From Cognatishimia sp. F0-27 (GTDB lineage Bacteria > Pseudomonadota > Alphaproteobacteria > Rhodobacterales > Rhodobacteraceae), in contig NZ_JAFMPQ010000022.1 in assembly GCF_020667845.1 (NCBI RefSeq), positions 1 to 64,000 on the forward strand: a stretch of 64,000 bases of DNA, written 5' to 3'. Under the pieces are notes generated by a model. That model was not told the DNA's origin and did no database searches. It saw nothing but the letters and a program-made list of their open reading frames with translations. A program made the position numbers and the translations under genes. This document shows, piece by piece, positions 8,267 through 16,787 of the stretch (position 1 is its first letter; every line of letters begins with the position of its first letter).

Positions 8267-9169
8267 ATGGCAACGAATTTTTGCGAGATTATAGAAGTTT
8301 CCCCCAGAGACGGGATACAAAACGAAAAAACGATCCTGTCGACTGCACAAAAACTGTCCTTGATCACCCGTGCCCGCGATGCCGGATTGCGGCGCGCAGA
8401 GGTCACAAGCTTCGTCAACCCCAAGCGCGTGCCCCAGATGGCCGATGCCGCAGACGTTGCCGCCGGCTTGCCCCCGGGTATCCGATCCATTGGGCTGACC
8501 CTCAACAAGCGCGGTTTTGACCGCGCCGTGGACGCCGGTCTGGACGAGGCAAATTTTGTCGTGGTCGCTTCAGAGACCTTCAACCAGAAAAATCAGGGAA
8601 CCGGCACCTTTGACAGCGTTGCCGCATTCGGCGCGGTCAGTGCGGACGCCCCAGACGGCATCGGCCTCGGGCTGACCATCGGGGCGGCCTTTGGCTGCCC
8701 ATTCGAGGGCGACGTCTCGGTGGCCCGGCTGATGGCGGTGGTGGAGGCGGTCATGGCCCATGACCCGCACGAGCTTGCGCTTGCGGATACCATCGGCGTG
8801 GCCACGCCCCGCGACGTGACCGAACGCGTCGCCGCCGTTCGCGCGGCGTTTCCCGATGTGCCGCTCCGTCTGCACCTGCACAACACCCGCAACACCGGGA
8901 TCGCCAACGCCTGGGCCGGGCTTGACGCGGGCGTACGCCGACTGGATGCCTCGCTTGGCGGCACCGGGGGATGCCCTTTCGCCCCAAGGGCAACCGGCAA
9001 TATCGCCACCGAAGACCTCGTCTACATGCTGGACCGCTCAGGCGTCGAAACAGGGGTCGACCTCGATGCTGCAATCCGCGCCGCGGAATGGCTGGAAGAC
9101 GCACTCGGTCATCCCGTGCCGGGACAGGTGATGAAGGCCGGCGGGTTTCCCAGCCCGCAAGCCGCCTGA
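8267..9169 (+). CDS. Hydroxymethylglutaryl-CoA lyase family protein
   Basis: A 300-residue TIM-barrel lyase of the HMGL/DRE family. The catalytic opening EIIEVSPRDGIQNE matches the EV(S/G)PRDG motif (metal and substrate Arg), VTSFVNPKRVPQMADA follows, and near the C-terminus DASLGGTGGCPFAP is the G-loop with the active-site Cys, after the LHLHNTRNTG metal-binding His pair. It should cleave HMG-CoA or a related 3-hydroxyacyl-CoA into acetyl-CoA plus a keto acid. The ATG at 8267 follows the divergent promoter. Its stop overlaps the GntR start (TGATG). The pairing with a CoA-transferase suggests a dedicated catabolic role rather than leucine breakdown. Confidence 0.9.
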   Translation: MATNFCEIIEVSPRDGIQNEKTILSTAQKLSLITRARDAGLRRAEVTSFVNPKRVPQMADAADVAAGLPPGIRSIGLTLNKRGFDRAVDAGLDEANFVVVASETFNQKNQGTGTFDSVAAFGAVSADAPDGIGLGLTIGAAFGCPFEGDVSVARLMAVVEAVMAHDPHELALADTIGVATPRDVTERVAAVRAAFPDVPLRLHLHNTRNTGIANAWAGLDAGVRRLDASLGGTGGCPFAPRATGNIATEDLVYMLDRSGVETGVDLDAAIRAAEWLEDALGHPVPGQVMKAGGFPSPQAA

Positions 9170-9849
9170 TGGACGGAGACAGCCGTATCCCTGCGGCCGA
9201 ACAGGCGTACCAGATCATCCGCTCCCGGATCATATCCGGAGATCTGCCGAGTGGCGGACGGCTCAAGGAACGCACGCTGGCCACCGAACTGGGGCTCTCC
9301 CGGACGCCGGTGCGCGAGGCTATCAATCGTTTGATCCATGAAGGCTTCGTGGAGCGTGGCGAAGGCTATTCCACCCGTGTGGCGGATTTTCCCGAGGACG
9401 AGCTCGACCAGATCTTCGAGATCCGTCGCCGGCTCGAATGCTACGCTGCCGGTCGCGCCGCGACGCTGATCAATGACAGCCAGATCGCCCGGCTGGACGC
9501 TCTTACAACGCGCATGGAGGCGCTGACACCGCCGCAATCGGCGGAAGACTACGAAGAAATCTCCATCATCAATGCGGAGTTCCACCGCATCATCGCCGAG
9601 GCCGCCGCGTCGCCGCGTCTTGTCGCAATTTTGCAAATGGCGGTTGATGTCGGCATCGTGGCACGCACCTATCACAGTTATTCGGAAGGTGATCTGATCC
9701 GCTCCACACGGCACCATCGCGAATTGGTGGATGCCTTTCAGGCCGGTGCTGCCGACTGGGCCGAAAGCGTGATGTCAAGCCATGTGCTTGCCGCCGCCAA
9801 ATCTGCCGCCCGGCGCGCGGGCAAACCGGGAGATACGCATGGCACATAG
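9169..9849 (+). CDS. GntR-family transcriptional regulator, FCD subfamily
   Basis: A 226-residue regulator. The N-terminal winged helix is plain (AYQIIRSRIISGDLPSGGRL, then ATELGLSRTPVREAINRL at about residues 43-60). The C-terminal half is an all-helical FCD ligand domain with the metal-type residues in EFHRIIAEAA and TRHHRELVDAF. It overlaps the lyase gene by one base. It probably represses both divergent arms until the substrate or an intermediate binds, through the GTATAC site at 8235-8249. Confidence 0.92.
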   Translation: MDGDSRIPAAEQAYQIIRSRIISGDLPSGGRLKERTLATELGLSRTPVREAINRLIHEGFVERGEGYSTRVADFPEDELDQIFEIRRRLECYAAGRAATLINDSQIARLDALTTRMEALTPPQSAEDYEEISIINAEFHRIIAEAAASPRLVAILQMAVDVGIVARTYHSYSEGDLIRSTRHHRELVDAFQAGAADWAESVMSSHVLAAAKSAARRAGKPGDTHGT

Positions 9850-10069
9850 GCACAAGGTTCTGAAATCATTCGAAAGCCCCTGTGGGCTACGCTGCGTGGA
9901 TATCACCGCACGCGCGGAGGGCGGCTATGGCTGGGCCGCGTTCCGGCGCGACCCGGAAGACCCGACCGGCTGGCGGAGCAGCGAAGGAAACGCGGCCGGG
10001 TTTGAGTGCGTCGACGCCGCGCTGGACGCCGCGCGTGCCGATGTGGTCTGGCTGGAGGAGGTGTTATGA
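9839..10069 (+). CDS. Small conserved-looking protein of unknown function
   Basis: A 76-residue acidic protein beginning MAHRHKVLKSFESPCGLRCV and ending in a Val/Leu-rich acidic tail (DVVWLEEVL). It overlaps the GntR stop by 11 bases and the SDR start by 4, so it is translated as part of the operon, which argues that it is real. No motif was recognised; GYGWAAFRRDPEDPTGW suggests a small single domain rather than a membrane or DNA-binding protein. Confidence 0.65.
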   Translation: MAHRHKVLKSFESPCGLRCVDITARAEGGYGWAAFRRDPEDPTGWRSSEGNAAGFECVDAALDAARADVVWLEEVL

Positions 10070-10779
10070 GACTGAGCATTCTTGGAGGCGCAGGCGGCAT
10101 CGGACGCGCGCTTGCCCGGGCCGCCCTTGACGCCGGACACACCGTCACCGTGCTCGACCTTGCCGCATCGCTGGATCGGCATCCTCCTGACGGACCGGCG
10201 ATCGAAGTTGATGCTTCTGTGCCTGCAACGCTTGAACGCGCCTTTGACGACGTGGGCCAGATCGACGGCTTCGTGAACCTGTGCGGCTTCATGGCCCCGC
10301 CGCGCCCGATTGGCAGCTACGATCAGTCGCTATGGGATGAAGTCCTGACCGGCAATCTTTCCGCCGCGTTTCATGCGTCCCGCTTTGCCGTGCCGCATCT
10401 CGCGGATGGCGGCGCGATGGTCCATGTGGGGTCCGGCCTCGGTCACAACGCGCGCCCGGGCTTCGGCGCCTACGCGGTTGCCAAGGCCGGGATCAGCGCG
10501 CTGACCCGCCAACTGGCGCTGGATTGTGCACCCCGCATTCGGGTCAATTGCGTCGCCCCCTCCGCCGTCGAAACCGCCTTTCTGCGCGGCGGCACGGGTC
10601 GATCAGATGAGCGCGGCGGCGCACCGATCGACCGGGACGCCTATGCCGCCACAATCCCGTTGGGACGCATCGCCGAAGCGGAGGACGTCACCGGACCGAT
10701 CCTGTTTCTGCTTTCGGATGCGGCCCGCTACATGACGGGTCAGGTTCTGCACGTGAATGGCGGAGCCTACATGCCCTGA
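10066..10779 (+). CDS. Short-chain dehydrogenase/reductase (SDR)
   Basis: A 237-residue classical SDR. The Rossmann motif is LSILGGAGGIGRALARAA (about residues 3-20, G-x3-GxG), with D-x-D-type nucleotide selection after TVTVLDL, active-site Ser in VHVGSGLG, and the YAVAKAG catalytic Tyr-Lys pair. It ends with the family-typical RYMTGQVLHVNGGAYMP. It likely oxidises a hydroxy intermediate with NAD(P). Its start overlaps the stop of the 76-residue gene by 4 bases; it is the last gene of the plus-strand arm. Confidence 0.9.
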   Translation: MRLSILGGAGGIGRALARAALDAGHTVTVLDLAASLDRHPPDGPAIEVDASVPATLERAFDDVGQIDGFVNLCGFMAPPRPIGSYDQSLWDEVLTGNLSAAFHASRFAVPHLADGGAMVHVGSGLGHNARPGFGAYAVAKAGISALTRQLALDCAPRIRVNCVAPSAVETAFLRGGTGRSDERGGAPIDRDAYAATIPLGRIAEAEDVTGPILFLLSDAARYMTGQVLHVNGGAYMP

Positions 10780-11683
10780 ATGCGCGCTTTTAGGGTGCTC
10801 GATCGGATTTGACCGGAAACGACACGGCGGCACCGCTCGGGGTTTCGCCCGCCTTTTGCCTTTTACCCGGTGCAAGAGCGCAGACCGCTGCAATTGAGCA
10901 GAATCGTGCGACATGGCCCCTTTTGGGCGTCGACGCGGGGCTCACCACGGCACTTGGGTCAAACGCGTGACAAACGCGCCTTCAGCGTGATCAGCAACGC
11001 AAGACTGGAAGTGTGTTCTCTGACGCCCGCTCTCGCACGCTGCGACGCGCTATCCTTCACCGTCGCACCGGCCCCGGCCCCGGATGTGCGGATAATCGCG
11101 AATACTGCGGCAATCGCAGGCGCGTCAGACAAACCACCGCAGAGTGTCGCGTGATCGGCGCAGGGTTGAACCGATACCCAGGAAATGCACCGATTAAGCG
11201 CGCCATGCCAGAACGATATTGCGTGGCGCCGCATCTTCAAAGATCGATAGATACAGATCTCTGCTCCTTTTTCAGCCCTGCCTCGGTCGCGAGGTTGGAC
11301 AAAGAAAGCGCGCAATGGGTGACTTGTTCAATCGAACCATCCGCATCGAATGGCCGGGGCGATGTGACTGCGATGGCATCGAGGATGTGGACGAACACCC
11401 ACCCAAATGCCACTGGACCGACACCAAGGAAAGGCCAGGCATGGGCATTGGCGCAATGCCCTCCACTAAGAAAGTGAGGGCCGCTTGAACTCTCCTCATG
11501 CGGCCTCCGAAACCGGGGGACGACGCAAGCGCGCCGTCGGTGACACAAGGCGTTGAACGTCCTGATTTGACTGAAATCAACGCCCAAACAACCATATTTT
11601 TGTATACTTTTAGGGACTTGGTGGTGGCGCGTCGCCAAAAGGCAAGAGGGCGATGTGCTTTGCACCTCTATGGGAGAGACGTG
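10780..11683. other. Gene-poor stretch, nothing recognised
   Basis: About 900 bases between the SDR gene and the secreted protein. Short open frames exist on both strands, but none has a recognised domain, a good ribosome site and family-like composition together. A weak GGCGG/CCGCC hairpin followed by TTTT (about 10826-10857) may end the SDR transcript. Reads like decayed DNA. Confidence 0.4.
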
Positions 11684-12082
11684 ATGCTAAGATCTTTCAC
11701 CTTAATTGCAGCCTTTTTCTATGCTGTTTCCAGTTTCCCGGTACATGCACAGCAATGCGTATGTGATGACTGTTTTGGGACAATTGCACACATGAAATAC
11801 AATAGTCAGAATGCAGGTGACTGGATTGCGGATTTATATCGGGTTGATGGCTGCCTCACGAATAGCTGGCGCGTTGTTTGGCTGAATTGGGACGGTCCGC
11901 CAGATACTTGGTCGATCAACAGGGAAGGCAACGATGTTTCGGGATCCTGCAATATGGATGCGATTTACAGCGCTTCCGGGTTTTTCATCAATGCGCAGCA
12001 TACCTGCGGTGGTGGTGGAACGTTCACCATTTACCTCTGGGAGCGTCTGACGCGGGATGATGGTCGCAGATATACTGACTAG
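11684..12082 (+). CDS. Small secreted cysteine-rich protein, unknown function
   Basis: A 132-residue protein with a good signal peptide (MLRSFTLIAAFFYAVSS, cleavage likely after VHA at about residue 24) followed by CVCDDC. The mature part has five or six Cys, several Trp and a Gly-rich CGGGGTF stretch, which suggests a disulphide-stabilised small beta fold in the periplasm or outside the cell. GGGAGAGAC precedes the ATG. The AT content is higher than in the flanking DNA, a sign of transfer. No family was recognised and its neighbours give no clue. Confidence 0.65.
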   Translation: MLRSFTLIAAFFYAVSSFPVHAQQCVCDDCFGTIAHMKYNSQNAGDWIADLYRVDGCLTNSWRVVWLNWDGPPDTWSINREGNDVSGSCNMDAIYSASGFFINAQHTCGGGGTFTIYLWERLTRDDGRRYTD

Positions 12083-12970
12083 GTGTTCCATCCCGGACGA
12101 TCACAGAAGCTCTCGTCGCTCAGCCCCTTTCATGGCAAGGTGGATACTGCGTGAGGTTCGGGATGAGGGACGAGCATGCCAGACTTGGCGGGCATGCGCC
12201 GCGCACGATGTGAGGGAGCGATCCTGGCTCCAGGCAGGGACCGGGTCCAACGTCACAGCAATTGACCACAGGCCCACAATCGAAGGGGAGCCGGTTTGAC
12301 ACCCTGATCATGCGCAGCCATGGACACGGCCGCACATCAACGGGCAGTAGAAGACCTGTTTCCTGGCAGCGTCTTGCGTCGAGATTTGCATGCGGACCTG
12401 CACGGTTTGGAGCAGCAGCCCAAGAACTGCATCCATACCGAGATGGCGGTTGCGGGTTTATTTTCACATGATGTGGCCAGCATTGGCTGGATTGATGTTG
12501 GGCTGCATTTCACGGCCAGAGTTACCCTTCTTCACCAGTCATGCGACCGCTTGACGCAGATTACCCAACCTACTGATAAAAATACATTTTCCCGACATGA
12601 CTTAGCACAGCCCAAAAACGTCTGGATAATTTCGATCCGCAACGCAGCTCGGGGCGTATCGAGACCATAGGAAATTACCGCGTGTGACATGGGTGAACCA
12701 ATGAACAGTCCCGCGTTAGGCACAGTCGGCTTGCCGCTGTCCTTGTTGCATCGCGGCACGCACCACCGAAAACAGGAAAGATCACCCGCCGCACACACCG
12801 CTCACAGCCTTCGCAAAGATCGGCCAACGGGCTGAGTCCCCAAACCAGAAGCGGAGACCGCAAGGGCCGTTAGCAAATTCGCCAAATGCCGGCGCATATG
12901 GCGCCCCAGATTGCCAATACTTCAAGACCTCGGTCGTTGGACCGCAGGCACATCACCGAGATATCCCGAA
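12083..12970. other. Gene-poor stretch, nothing recognised
   Basis: Nearly 900 bases with several stop-limited short frames on both strands (longest around 115 residues) but no family match, no convincing ribosome site and mixed base composition. Probably relic DNA. Confidence 0.4.
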
Positions 12971-13168
12971 ATGCCAAAACGAACATCGCCAAAGGATGCG
13001 GCAAAGGTCGAGACCGTCGATGACCTTGAAGAAATCGTTTCTGACAAACGTGAGGGGTGGCGGGCAAACGCGGCCAAGGCGCGCCGCAGGCAGCGGCGAT
13101 ACAAGAAGAGGCTGACCGACGAATTGGTGCGCTTGGTGCATCACGACGACCCAGACATCCTGGACTGA
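12971..13168 (+). CDS. Small highly charged protein, unknown function
   Basis: A 65-residue protein: an acidic N-terminal half (VETVDDLEEIVSDKREGW), then a very basic stretch (AKARRRQRRYKKRLTDELVR) and an acidic end (HHDDPDILD). The charge pattern looks like a coding sequence and is helical, perhaps nucleic-acid binding. The ribosome site is weak, so the start is unsure. It is followed 36 bases later by the FolB-like gene on the same strand. Confidence 0.5.
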   Translation: MPKRTSPKDAAKVETVDDLEEIVSDKREGWRANAAKARRRQRRYKKRLTDELVRLVHHDDPDILD

Positions 13169-13204
13169 TATCTTCAACGCAAACAAATCTCTCAGAGGTG
13201 ATAC

Positions 13205-13594
13205 GTGGACGGGCAAAGCCATATCGAACTTTCCGGGCTCAAGCTCACAACAGATATCGGGACTTACGGCCCCGGAGACGTTGTGCCAGAGGCGCATATC
13301 CTTGACTTGCGATTGAAGATCGACCCGCGCTTGGTCTTGATAGACACCGACGACATGGACCGCGTCTTCGACTATGATCCGCTCATCGCGGAAATTGACC
13401 GATTGGCCCGGGATGGGCATTACGAAACCCAAGAACGCCTGATGACCCGGATTGTCCACGCATGTGCGGCATTCCCCCAGATCATGGCGATTGAAGTCAA
13501 GCTGTCCAAAACCCCGGTGGTCGGGAAAACAGGACAACTGGGCGTGCATTTGGCGCTGGATGAACGGGTGATTATGCAAATCCGCGAAACATGA
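13205..13594 (+). CDS. Dihydroneopterin aldolase family protein (FolB-like)
   Basis: A 129-residue protein of the T-fold FolB family: LTTDIGTYGPGDVVPEAHIL matches the family's opening strand and substrate loop, with a central VFDYDPLIAEIDRLARDGHYETQE (the FDY..L..I and E of the active site) and a final VKLSKTPVV strand. In folate synthesis FolB cleaves dihydroneopterin to 6-hydroxymethyl-dihydropterin. The first codon is GTG with an AGAGG just upstream. No other folate gene is nearby, so it may be a diverged paralogue with a pteridine role of its own. Confidence 0.75.
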   Translation: MDGQSHIELSGLKLTTDIGTYGPGDVVPEAHILDLRLKIDPRLVLIDTDDMDRVFDYDPLIAEIDRLARDGHYETQERLMTRIVHACAAFPQIMAIEVKLSKTPVVGKTGQLGVHLALDERVIMQIRET

Positions 13595-13731
13595 CGCCAA
13601 GAAACGCCGGCGACATCCGGTTGACCGCCGAGTTGCCTCAAAACCCATGTCGACGCCGCGACGTGTCGGGTTATCTCAAGCTGACAATCCATATGTTTGA
13701 GAGCTGTGTGCCCCTTATCAACAGGTGAACA

Positions 13732-14256
13732 ATGTCGATCACACGCCGCTCGCTCCTTCTTGGGTCTGTTGCGCTCACGGCATGCGCCCGTGTGCCGGCT
13801 TCCCCCGCCGGACCGCTCAAACCGATAACGCTTGATCGCGCCTTCTCTGGTTACGCGATTGGGGCGGGTGTCTTTCGGGTTGACCTCACCGGCGCAGAAC
13901 GACGGTTCACAGCGCGCCTCCATAGCCAACTGGTTGGCGATCGCCTGACCGTTGTGGAGGACTTTGTCTACGACGACGGTGAAGAGAACCGCCTGACGTG
14001 GGTCTTTGATAGAGCAGGCCCTGGCAGGTGGACCGGGCAGCGTGAAGACACCGTACGGTTCCCGGAGGTGATCGAGACCGAAAACGAGATTCGCCTGTCA
14101 TACACGGCTGACTTTCGATCAGGAAGCGACGTCACAAGACTGGGATTTGAAGACGTCATCTATTTCGGGGCCGATGGTCGCGTGATCAACGACGCCATCG
14201 TTACACGGTTGGGCGTTCCGGTTGGACGCGTGCGCTTTGAGATGCAGCCGGTTTGA
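13732..14256 (+). CDS. DUF3833-type lipoprotein
   Basis: A 174-residue protein. The signal has twin Arg (SITRRSLLLG) and a lipobox LTAC with Cys at about residue 18, so it should be a lipoprotein, perhaps exported by the Tat route. The mature part (LDRAFSGYAIGAGVF, then FVYDDGEENRLTWVF and a closing RLGVPVGRVRFEMQPV) follows the DUF3833 family, whose role is unknown. It stands alone between gene-poor stretches. Confidence 0.75.
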   Translation: MSITRRSLLLGSVALTACARVPASPAGPLKPITLDRAFSGYAIGAGVFRVDLTGAERRFTARLHSQLVGDRLTVVEDFVYDDGEENRLTWVFDRAGPGRWTGQREDTVRFPEVIETENEIRLSYTADFRSGSDVTRLGFEDVIYFGADGRVINDAIVTRLGVPVGRVRFEMQPV

Positions 14257-14694
14257 TCACCTTTCACATGAGCAGGTTGCGCAGATGCTCTCGACCTGGC
14301 GTCGGGGTCCGACGCAGGGTCCTGCCAAATATCGGAAGCATTGCCTGAACGGTTGTTGGAATCTTCCAATTGCCTCTGCAGCGGATCCGTTGCCGCGATT
14401 GGATCGGCCACGGCACATTGTCCGTCCAATCTCCGCTCCCCGACAAGGACGGCGCAAAGCCGACCTCTGCAGTCCGTCACGATGGTGCAACGCTGCTTCA
14501 TCCGACCGGTCATAGCGGCCGCGCGCGGCATTTTCTGGTAGCGACCTCGGCAAAGCCGGCATCGCTGCCATGCTCCCCGCTTGCTCTCGCGCCTCTTCTG
14601 ATGCGAACCTATGCCTGCAGGAGCGATGGCGGTTTCACAGTCGGTTTTTTGGGCAACGGAGCTGCGCGATGCCCCTGTTTGAAAGGATCATGTC
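14257..14694. other. Gap with no recognised gene
   Basis: About 440 bases before the DUF2189 gene. No recognised coding sequence. The right end holds the ribosome site AAAGGA (14682-14687) of the next gene. Confidence 0.4.
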
Positions 14695-15513
14695 ATGACA
14701 TTCAACGGCAAAGGCTCCACACCACCGGGCGATCTGACGCCGCAGCGGGCAACCATGCCCGAGGTCAACACGCTGACCGGCGAAGATATCACCGCATCGC
14801 TGAAAGCAGGGTTTTCCGACTTTCAGGCGCGCCCCTTAATGAGCGGCTTCTTCGGCCTTTTCTACGCGGTTTTTGGAATCCTGTCTGTTTGGAGCCTAGT
14901 CTGGCTCGGCAAGGTCTGGATGGTCATTCCAGCCGCCGTCGCCTTTCCATTGATCGCACCATTCGCCGCCGCCGGGCTTTATGAGATGTCACGCCGGTTG
15001 CAGAAGGGAGATCATTTCGGCTGGCCTGAAATCCTCACCGTGATGGTTCAACAACGCAATCGCGAGATGGGCTGGATGGCTTTTGTCACCCTGTTCGTTC
15101 TATGGGTTTGGTTTTACCAGTTTCGGACCGTGCTGGTGATCGTGCTTCAGGATTCATCCTTTTCGGATCTGGACGGTTTCTTCAACACGGTTTTCTTCAC
15201 ACCGGAGGGTTGGACCTTTCTTGCCATTGGCACCTGTGCAGGTGCGTTCCTGTCTGCTGTGATGTTCACGGTGACCGTCGTCGCCATGCCGATGCTGCTC
15301 GACAGGGATATCGATTTCATTTCCGCGATGCTCACATCCATTCGCGTCGTCAAGGAAAACCCGGCAGTCATGCTTACATGGGCGGCGATCATCGCGGTCG
15401 TTTTGCTGGCGTCGCTGGTTCCGGCGTTTCTGGGCCTGATCTTCACCCTGCCTATCCTTGGCCACACCACATGGCATCTCTATCTGCGGGCCGTGCCACC
15501 AATCGAAGGCTGA
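14695..15513 (+). CDS. DUF2189 family integral membrane protein
   Basis: A 272-residue membrane protein with a soluble N-terminal 35 residues (VNTLTGEDITASLKAGFSDF) and about six membrane segments, for example LFYAVFGILSVWSLVWL, VWMVIPAAVAFPLIAPFAAA, WAAIIAVVLLASLVPAFLGL. The LGHTTWHLYLRAV ending is typical of DUF2189, a family of unknown role that is common in alphaproteobacteria. AAAGGA lies seven bases ahead of the ATG. It is followed directly by a decayed LysR gene. Confidence 0.82.
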   Translation: MTFNGKGSTPPGDLTPQRATMPEVNTLTGEDITASLKAGFSDFQARPLMSGFFGLFYAVFGILSVWSLVWLGKVWMVIPAAVAFPLIAPFAAAGLYEMSRRLQKGDHFGWPEILTVMVQQRNREMGWMAFVTLFVLWVWFYQFRTVLVIVLQDSSFSDLDGFFNTVFFTPEGWTFLAIGTCAGAFLSAVMFTVTVVAMPMLLDRDIDFISAMLTSIRVVKENPAVMLTWAAIIAVVLLASLVPAFLGLIFTLPILGHTTWHLYLRAVPPIEG

Positions 15514-15519
15514 TCGTTC

Positions 15520-15960
15520 CAGCCATCACCTTGAGGAGCGGCTGCTCTCGTGGCCACAATTCCTGCGCCGTCACATCCCGGGCCTGACGCGGCCAGCGGT
15601 TTCGAAGCGCGTCGACCCGCTTGAGGATCGGCGGGATTGCTTGCTCTATCGGACGGGGCGCCTTTCGCAGACTTCGGAGGGCGTGATGCAGTCTCCGCGG
15701 GCGCAAGAGATCTTCGTCGCGCTCGAGGAGGTGCAAGGCGAGGTGGCCGGATTGCGCGCGGCGCCGCGCGGTCATCCGCATCCGCATCAGCACCGGTTTT
15801 GGCCTCCATCAGATCATTTCGATCCAGAAATCCTCTGCCACTATCCTCGCCTGCCGCTTGAATTGACGGCGATCGACCGGGTAGTCGATCTTGCGTCGGA
15901 AAACCTGGACGAGACGCTGCCTGACACCATATTTGCCGCCGTGCGCATTGCCTCGGTCTG
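15520..15960 (+). pseudogene. Decayed LysR-family regulator
   Basis: Pieces of a LysR regulator are readable in more than one frame: LTRPAVSKRVDPLEDR (end of the HTH), LLYRTGRLSQTSEG, EEVQGEVAGLRAAPRG (start of the linker), and then, after a shift of frame, RIRISTGFGLHQI, and again YPRLPLELTAIDRVVDLASE. The order and spacing match a normal LysR N-terminal 150 residues, but frame changes break it and no ligand-domain end is found. The active gene probably sat here once. Confidence 0.75.
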
Positions 15961-16500
15961 CAGCCATTGCAGCATTGATGGCCGCTGCCCGCAACGCTCC
16001 GAAGAACGAGCATCTTGGGTGGGCAACAGGCGCGTCATTTCCTTCGGTAACACAGCTGTCTGTGTGCCACCTGCCTCGGGAGGGAGGCTTCGCTTTGCAC
16101 ATTTTTCTATGTTCGTGGCCAGCGCGTTCATTCAGGCCGAGATCGCGACCGATGATTTCCCTTTTGACGTTGGATGTTCCTGCACATGTCCGGCCGACGC
16201 GGCGATTTGGCCGATACAGCTATCTTGGGATCGCTGTGCGTCTGGTTGGCATTTGAATGACAAGCGAAGCCGAAAGGATGTCGCGGCGAGAGGGGGTGCA
16301 CGTGCCAGATAGCCAATGGAAAAGGGCGGCTCTGGCTGGGTGACACATTGTGCGCTTGATGAGCCTCGTGCGTACGGTGTTCGAACACTGCAATTTTCTT
16401 TGCATTGTTTTTTGGTGTGACGAGGGTTCGATTTTGCTCTTTGGTGTGGACAAGCAAACGCCGCCGTCCTTTTGGAGGCCGAGGTTTTGGACGTTCTGTT
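15961..16500. other. Gap with no recognised gene
   Basis: About 540 bases between the LysR relic and the tandem repeats. Open frames on both strands lack family features; the DNA around 16340-16480 is richer in T than the surroundings. Nothing further was recognised. Confidence 0.35.
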
Positions 16501-16509
16501 TTCGCAAGG

Positions 16510-16787
16510 GTTGGTTGCGGGATGGGGCGACAGACGCTCCTGGGGGGCTGTGGGGGCCTAAACGCAAAAACCTCCGCGGCAGGACCGACGAAGGCATCGA
16601 AAGGCACGTCTGTTGTGGGGGCTTTTGTTGGCCCTTACCTCGGAGTTTCGAGAACTGCCAATGTAAAGTTGGTTGCGGGAGGGCGCAGCAGACGACCCCG
16701 GCACGCGGGAACCCCAAACGCAAAAACCTCCGCGGCAGGACCGGCGGAGGCATCGCAAATATCGTTGGTTGCGGGGGCTCGCAACTC
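16510..16787. repeat. Tandem degenerate repeats: CCGCAACCA plus terminator-like hairpin
   Basis: Two copies (about 16510-16599 and 16669-16755) and the start of a third (16763-16787) share GTTGGTTGCGGG at one end and AAACGCAAAAACCTCCGCGG at the other. Read on the minus strand, each is CCCGCAACCA followed later by a hairpin (in the second copy CCTCCGC and GCGGAGG around a 10-base loop) and TTTTT, that is, a tRNA-acceptor-like end and a terminator. The third copy makes a small hairpin GTTGCG/CGCAAC. No complete tRNA is present. Confidence 0.65.
16720..16752 (-). terminator. Rho-independent terminator on the minus strand
   Basis: On the minus strand CCTCCGC, a 10-base loop and GCGGAGG form a 7-bp G+C stem followed directly by TTTTTG. 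It lies about 400 bases beyond the end of the nar operon's last gene (DUF2478) and could stop read-through. The sister copy at about 16561-16599 has a weakened stem. Confidence 0.55.

Noticed and set aside
1-10779. Acetone carboxylase instead of hydantoinase for the HyuA/HyuB pair
   Set aside because: No gamma subunit gene is present and the neighbour is a carbamoyl-hydrolase-like enzyme, which favours lactam/hydantoin chemistry.
11219-11488. Open frame of 89 codons with a CHWTDTKERPGMG segment
   Set aside because: No ribosome site, no recognised family and competing frames on both strands in a gene-poor stretch; could be a relic but not supportable.
16669-16787. Possible tRNA gene because of CCCGCAACCA ends
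   Set aside because: No matching 5' acceptor strand, D-arm, anticodon arm or T-loop could be traced; only the 3'-end-like piece is present.
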